From the NCBI GenBank assembly GCA_019115705.1, contig DXDB01000182.1:1-38897 (forward strand): 38,897 nucleotides of DNA. Direction: 5' to 3'. The notes below the pieces were generated by a model. The model worked only from the letters and a program-made list of their open reading frames with translations, was not told where the DNA came from and ran no database searches. The position numbers and the translations under genes were made by a program. Below, piece by piece: positions 35,141 through 38,897 of this stretch (position 1 is the first letter of the stretch; the number at the start of each line of letters is the position of its first letter). This DNA comes from Candidatus Tetragenococcus pullicola. Its GTDB lineage: Bacteria > Bacillota > Bacilli > Lactobacillales > Enterococcaceae.

Positions 35141-35677
35141 GAGTGTGTCAGGCATGACACTTATCTTGCTGGTGAAAGTCCAGTCGCGGGTAGTTACCAC
35201 CAAGCGTAGCGAACCACAAGCCGAAATCAGTGATGATGGGGTGAAGGAAGTGGTGTAGCAAATCTCTTGAGCCTACGAACGGAAATCTGATTAGGCTAAA
35301 TGGCGGACAAGGTTGCTCAACAAACCGAAATCCAAAAGGTAAACGTAAAGCCAAGACAGTAAATCAGGAGGTTGTGGAGAGAAAGATAAGTGTCTTACCC
35401 TGAGAGATCTTACGGACGTATAAGCACGAGAGGCTTTAAAATCAGCAATCGTTAATGACGGTCGAAAAAGGTTTACCGTAAGAAGTCAGCGAGTGGCCAT
35501 AGTAAGTGTCTAGCCAAGGCACCGAAGGGCCCCGTACTTGTAAAGTGCAATTCGCTATAGGAAAAATGTTCAGGCAGTCCGAAAGTGAGGATATCCTATA
35601 CCAGTGAAACGTAATCACTGACGGAAAAGGTAACTGGGACGTTTCTGAATAAATCTACGAATAGAGGAGAGCAGCGA

Positions 35678-36973
35678 ATGGAATTAATGGAAAAGATTAG
35701 CGGTGCCGAAAACATAGCAATGGCTATAAGTAAAGTCAAGCATAATCATGGCGCACCAGGCATTGATGAAATGACGGTGGAAGAGCTTGACAGCTATTTT
35801 TCAGAACACGGACAACAAATAATAAGTGAAATCCGCCAAATGAAATATAAGCCAAAACCAGTTAAAAGAGTCTACATCCCCAAACCCGACGGTAACAAAA
35901 GACCGTTAGGTATTCCCTGTGTGGTCGATCGAGTGATTCAACAGGCGGTTGCGCAACAACTAGTCCGAATCTATGATAAGGACTTTAGTAACCACAGCTA
36001 TGGTTATCGACCAAACAGAGACGCCCAACAAGCCATAAAAGAAACATTGAATTACCTAAACAGTGGCTATCAATGGGTGATCGATATGGACATCAAGAAG
36101 TTTTTCGATACAGTCAATCAAGATAAGTTAATTTCAGAACTCAGAAAACGGGTGGAAGATAGAGAAACTCTACACTTGATCCGTACATTTCTAAAGTCAG
36201 GCGTCCTAGAGGACGGTCTGACTAGTCCTAGTAATCAGGGCGTCGTCCAAGGTAGTCCGTTGAGTCCAGTGTTATCGAATATATACCTGGATAAGCTAGA
36301 TAAAGAACTAGAAAGCAGAGGACTACGCTTTACTAGATACGCTGATGATACTAACGTATATGTCGGCAGTGAAAAAGCAGCAAACCGAGTGATAAAGTCA
36401 CTTACTGGATGGATTGAAAGGAAACTTCTATTGAAAGTGAATCTGACAAAGACGCAAGTCGTCAGACCCACCAAAAGTAACTATCTAGGCTTTACTTATT
36501 GGAAGAACGGGAAAGAATGGAAATGTAAACCGAGAAAGCAAAGTAAAGGTAAGCTATATGCTAAGATACAGGAATACCTTAAAAGAAATCGAGCTGTAGC
36601 AAGACCTATTGGAGAAACATTCACCAAAGTAAATCAAATTGTAAGAGGCTGGATAAACTACTATCAAATGGGAAGTATGAAAGTATTTCTAGACAAATTT
36701 GGGCAATGGCTACGGCATAAAATCAGAGTCATTCTAATCAAACAATGGAAAAGACCTCAACGAATTTACACGAATCTTCAGAAGCTGAACAAAGTTCAGC
36801 ATTGTGGTTTTTCACACGAAGACGTATTCAAAGTGGCAAATTCCAGGCTTGGCTGGTATAGGAAATGTGGAATGAATGTAGTGAACTTTATCTTAAACCC
36901 GAGTATACTAGAACATAAGAAAAAGGATCGACCAGGACTAATCAATCCTTTAACTTATTATCTGGGGTCGTAG
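35678..36973 (+). CDS. ltrA: Group II intron-encoded reverse transcriptase/maturase
   Basis: A 431-residue protein that helps its intron splice and copies it into new sites. The RT domain (about 40-290) contains RVYIPKPDGNKRPLGIP, NHSYGYRPNRDAQQAI, VIDMDIKKFFDTVN, QGVVQGSPLSPVLSNIYLD and the catalytic RYADDTNVYV. The X/maturase domain follows (about 310-400, VNQIVRGWINYYQMGSM). No HNH endonuclease domain is present, fitting class C introns, which use the target's single-stranded DNA or nicked replication intermediates. AGAGGAG lies about 8 bases before the ATG. The frame is intact and all key residues are present, so it may be active. Confidence 0.95.
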   Translation: MELMEKISGAENIAMAISKVKHNHGAPGIDEMTVEELDSYFSEHGQQIISEIRQMKYKPKPVKRVYIPKPDGNKRPLGIPCVVDRVIQQAVAQQLVRIYDKDFSNHSYGYRPNRDAQQAIKETLNYLNSGYQWVIDMDIKKFFDTVNQDKLISELRKRVEDRETLHLIRTFLKSGVLEDGLTSPSNQGVVQGSPLSPVLSNIYLDKLDKELESRGLRFTRYADDTNVYVGSEKAANRVIKSLTGWIERKLLLKVNLTKTQVVRPTKSNYLGFTYWKNGKEWKCKPRKQSKGKLYAKIQEYLKRNRAVARPIGETFTKVNQIVRGWINYYQMGSMKVFLDKFGQWLRHKIRVILIKQWKRPQRIYTNLQKLNKVQHCGFSHEDVFKVANSRLGWYRKCGMNVVNFILNPSILEHKKKDRPGLINPLTYYLGS

Positions 36974-36991
36974 TAACATCGATACAAGGAT

Positions 36992-37025
36992 AGCGCCGTA
37001 TACGAGACCCGTACGTACGGTGCGT
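36992..37025 (+). ncRNA. Group II intron domain V
   Basis: A 34-base hairpin that begins with the catalytic-triad AGC. The lower stem GCGCCGTA/TACGGTGC, a CG bulge, and the upper stem TACG/CGTA with a short A-rich loop match the conserved domain V layout. It lies 18 bases after the reverse transcriptase stop. Confidence 0.85.
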
Positions 37026-37077
37026 CGGGAGGGGCGGAATTTATTTCCCCTCTACCCTATTATATTTGCTTTTGAAT

Positions 37078-37680
37078 CTAATCAATCTTTTTCTTTTCTT
37101 CTTCTTTTATCTGTTTTTGGATCTCATTTAAGTTTTGTTTTAAAGCTGTTTCTTTTTCTTTCAAAACATCCAAATCTTCTTGTAATTCTTTTTCTTCCTC
37201 TGGTTTAGGTGGACGGATGATATAGTTGAGCGTGATTGCCACAAAGGTTCCGATAAACGTATCCAATACACGGTCAAAGGCGACAATGACGGTTTCATTA
37301 CTAGAGACAGTCAAAGTGATTAAAAGCATCGTAGCAATGGAAGAAATGATTCCTGAGTTATTATCAATGCCGTCTGAAAAAATGATCAATCCAGCAACCA
37401 GTAGTGGCAGAATAAATAATTCTATGAAGAAGTTATCATGAAACTGTTGTTGTAACACATGATATAAAATACCAACCAGGCCACCTAGAGTATTTCCTAA
37501 AACCCGTGATTTGGCAAATCTTACGGTTGTGGTTAAGTCTTGTCTTAGTGCAAAAACAGCCGCTAAAGCTGCAATCATTGGTTGTCCTCGGTCTAAAAAG
37601 TGATACAACAAGATGCACAGCATGACGGATAAAGCCGTTTTTGCTGTTCGCATTCCAATTCGAAAGCGTCCGATTTGCAT
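37078..37680 (-). CDS. FUSC/aromatic acid exporter family membrane protein
   Basis: A 200-residue protein with about four to five hydrophobic spans (residues 12-165), including MRTAKTALSVMLCILLY, MIAALAAVFALRQDLTTTVR and RVLGNTLGGLVGILYHVL. It ends with a charged, Glu/Lys-rich cytoplasmic coiled-coil tail (about 168-200). The RTAKTALS and RxLGTxxG-type signature fits the short ArAE_1/FUSC proteins of Firmicutes, which are thought to export aromatic acids or related compounds; the substrate is unknown. GGAGGG lies 8 bases before the ATG. It ends 28 bases from the inferred intron 3' end, so the intron lies just beyond its 3' end without touching it. Confidence 0.8.
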   Translation of the reverse strand: MQIGRFRIGMRTAKTALSVMLCILLYHFLDRGQPMIAALAAVFALRQDLTTTVRFAKSRVLGNTLGGLVGILYHVLQQQFHDNFFIELFILPLLVAGLIIFSDGIDNNSGIISSIATMLLITLTVSSNETVIVAFDRVLDTFIGTFVAITLNYIIRPPKPEEEKELQEDLDVLKEKETALKQNLNEIQKQIKEEEKKKID

Positions 37681-37759
37681 AAAATTCCCTCCATTTTAAA
37701 ATAAACGTTACTCAAACAATTCAATCTTTAAACGTGTTCTCTCATTTGAAATGAAGTAA

Positions 37760-38719
37760 TCAGCTTTGTTTTTTCCACCATTCCCGCATTTGATCTAGTA
37801 TAGCAAGTACATCTTGTGTCAATATAAGAGAGGTATTAGGAGCTCCTTTTACCGTATCAATCAGGGATTGTATTTCATAATTTAGGGCATCTTTGGACTC
37901 GCCTTTTTGGATCACTTCGTTTGTCCCATCTCGATAAGTAATCGTTGCTTGGTCGGCGCGAGGATATTCATTGATTGTGATATATCCTTTTTCAAAAGCG
38001 ACGATTCCTTGTTTAGGCAATTTCGCTTGAAAGGCTAAACTGACTGCTGCCATTTCATCGGCTGGATTGCGCAAAACAGTAATTGATTGTTCATCGACAC
38101 CGGTTTTAAAAGGCAAAACATTGCTATAGAGGACTTCAGGAGTTTCTGTCAAAAAGAAACGGGCAAAAGAAACTGCATAAGTTCCAATATCTAACAAAGC
38201 CCCACCAGCCAAATCGGGGTTAAAAAACCGATTGCTAGGATCAGGATCTTTATAACTTCCGAAAGGTGCTTGAATCAATTTTAATTTTCCTAATTTGTTA
38301 CTTTCTTGGATTTTTTTCAATTCTTTATAAAGTGGCATATGAAAAATCGTCATCGCTTCTTGGAGAATCAAGTGTTTTTCTTCGGCCAATTGCACAGCTT
38401 CAGTCAATTCTTTTTGGTTCATCGTAATGGCTTTTTCGCAAAGCACATGTTTTCCTGCCTTGAGTGCTGCCATGATATACTGGTAGTGAATACTGTTAGG
38501 GACTGCAATGTAAACAAAGTCAATCGTTTCATCTGCTAAAAGTTCGTCAACTGAACGAAAGGAATGGGCCACGTTAAATTCTTTGGCGAAGGCTTGAACT
38601 TTAGTGAAGTTTCTGGCAGTTACTCCATAAAGTTCACTTTCCTCATTTTGAAAGTTTCCTGCGAACTGACGGGCGATATCTCCTGTTCCTATAATTGCCC
38701 ACTGATAGGTTTTTTTCAT
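37760..38719 (-). CDS. Gfo/Idh/MocA family oxidoreductase
   Basis: A 319-residue NAD(P)-dependent dehydrogenase. The N-terminal Rossmann fold has AIIGTGDIARQFAGNF, VYIAVPNSIHYQY and the family signature GKHVLCEKAITMNQKEL, where the usual Glu-Lys-Pro is Glu-Lys-Ala. The C-terminal beta-sheet domain includes GALLDIGTYAVSFARFF with its catalytic-region His replaced by Tyr-Ala, as in trans-dihydrodiol-dehydrogenase-like members. The sugar or polyol substrate cannot be read from the sequence. AAGGAGT lies about 10 bases before the ATG. It is followed 79 bases downstream by the FUSC gene on the same strand, so the two may be cotranscribed. Confidence 0.9.
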   Translation of the reverse strand: MKKTYQWAIIGTGDIARQFAGNFQNEESELYGVTARNFTKVQAFAKEFNVAHSFRSVDELLADETIDFVYIAVPNSIHYQYIMAALKAGKHVLCEKAITMNQKELTEAVQLAEEKHLILQEAMTIFHMPLYKELKKIQESNKLGKLKLIQAPFGSYKDPDPSNRFFNPDLAGGALLDIGTYAVSFARFFLTETPEVLYSNVLPFKTGVDEQSITVLRNPADEMAAVSLAFQAKLPKQGIVAFEKGYITINEYPRADQATITYRDGTNEVIQKGESKDALNYEIQSLIDTVKGAPNTSLILTQDVLAILDQMREWWKKQS

Positions 38720-38897
38720 TGAATTTGCACTCCTTGTGTTTATACTATATTTTATATCTACTATAACCTGAATGATTTATGAAAAACTGTTGATATTTTT
38801 TTAATCATATTTTTACCGTCATTTGAATCGAAATTTTGGTTATATTTGGTCTGTCATATTATTATAAGTTACTGTTATTTTATATCGATATTTTTTC
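38720..38897. other. AT-rich upstream region at the right edge
   Basis: 178 AT-rich bases with no gene. TATA-like steps near 38741-38765 probably include the promoter of the oxidoreductase, but no -35/-10 pair stands out. Confidence 0.4.

Larger units (their letters stand above)
35143..37050 (+). mobile_element. Group II intron, class C (IIC) type, apparently complete
   Basis: About 1.9 kb. The 5' end reads GTGTGTC (consensus GUGYG), the 535 bases before the reverse transcriptase ORF form the structured RNA domains, and the 3' end has a clear domain V and a domain VI hairpin (GGGAGGGG...CCCCTCTACCC), ending near CCCTAT. The encoded protein lacks the endonuclease domain, as in class C. It sits directly behind a Rho-independent terminator and in the sense of that transcript, so it interrupts no gene. 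Exact ends are inferred from consensus and may be off by a few bases. Confidence 0.88.

Noticed and set aside
35143-37050. Retron or abortive-infection reverse transcriptase
   Set aside because: The reverse transcriptase has a maturase X domain and is framed by group II intron 5' and domain V/VI sequences.

Overview
The window is 38.9 kb of AT-rich chromosomal DNA from a low-GC Gram-positive bacterium, almost certainly an Enterococcus or close relative in the Lactobacillales. The evidence is the block trmFO-xerC-hslV-hslU-codY, the Lactobacillales-type plsY/parE/parC and pflB/pflA/ppaC genes, the strong GGAGG ribosome binding sites and the frequent TTG starts. The low GC and the ParC numbering suggest the E. 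cecorum/E. columbae group, but that is a guess.

Layout. 1-199 is the tail of trmFO, with an in-frame stop near its left edge. 200-571 holds a 42-bp tandem repeat that can fold into a row of hairpins. 572-2442 is a NfeD-like/flotillin membrane-domain pair. 2683-6416 is xerC-hslV-hslU-codY. 6481-8026 is a LacX-type aldose epimerase gene and the convergent plsY. 8388-12948 encodes topoisomerase IV (parE, parC); ParC has Ile at the classic quinolone-resistance serine. 13215-18427 carries pyruvate formate-lyase, its activase, Mn-dependent pyrophosphatase and a DUF1803-like protein.

18428-19194 is a gene-poor stretch with a second, more degenerate, roughly 41-bp repeat and then very AT-rich DNA. 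19195-29164 is a complete glycogen operon, glgB-glgC-glgD-glgA-glgP plus a GH13 alpha-glucan hydrolase, tightly packed with three overlapping junctions. It covers making ADP-glucose, elongating and branching glycogen, phosphorolysis and debranching or hydrolysis. A tRNA-Leu gene (anticodon AAG) with its own promoter and terminator follows.

29493-34879 is a mixed region: a disordered hydrophilic protein of unknown function, an AlaA-type aminotransferase, a small DUF2187-like protein, an XRE-TPR regulator, nagA with a NagR/DasR-type operator, and a nucleotidyltransferase-fold protein. 35143-37050 is a complete group II intron of the class C type, inserted directly behind a Rho-independent terminator. 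The right end carries an FUSC/aromatic-acid-exporter-like membrane protein and a Gfo/Idh/MocA oxidoreductase, both on the minus strand.

No phage, CRISPR array or classical defence island is visible. The less ordinary signals are the two intergenic repeat families, the structured plsY-parE gap, the ParC substitution, the HslV N-terminus, the glycogen operon in its setting, the NfeD-flotillin pair inside a usually contiguous gene block, and the terminator-targeted intron.
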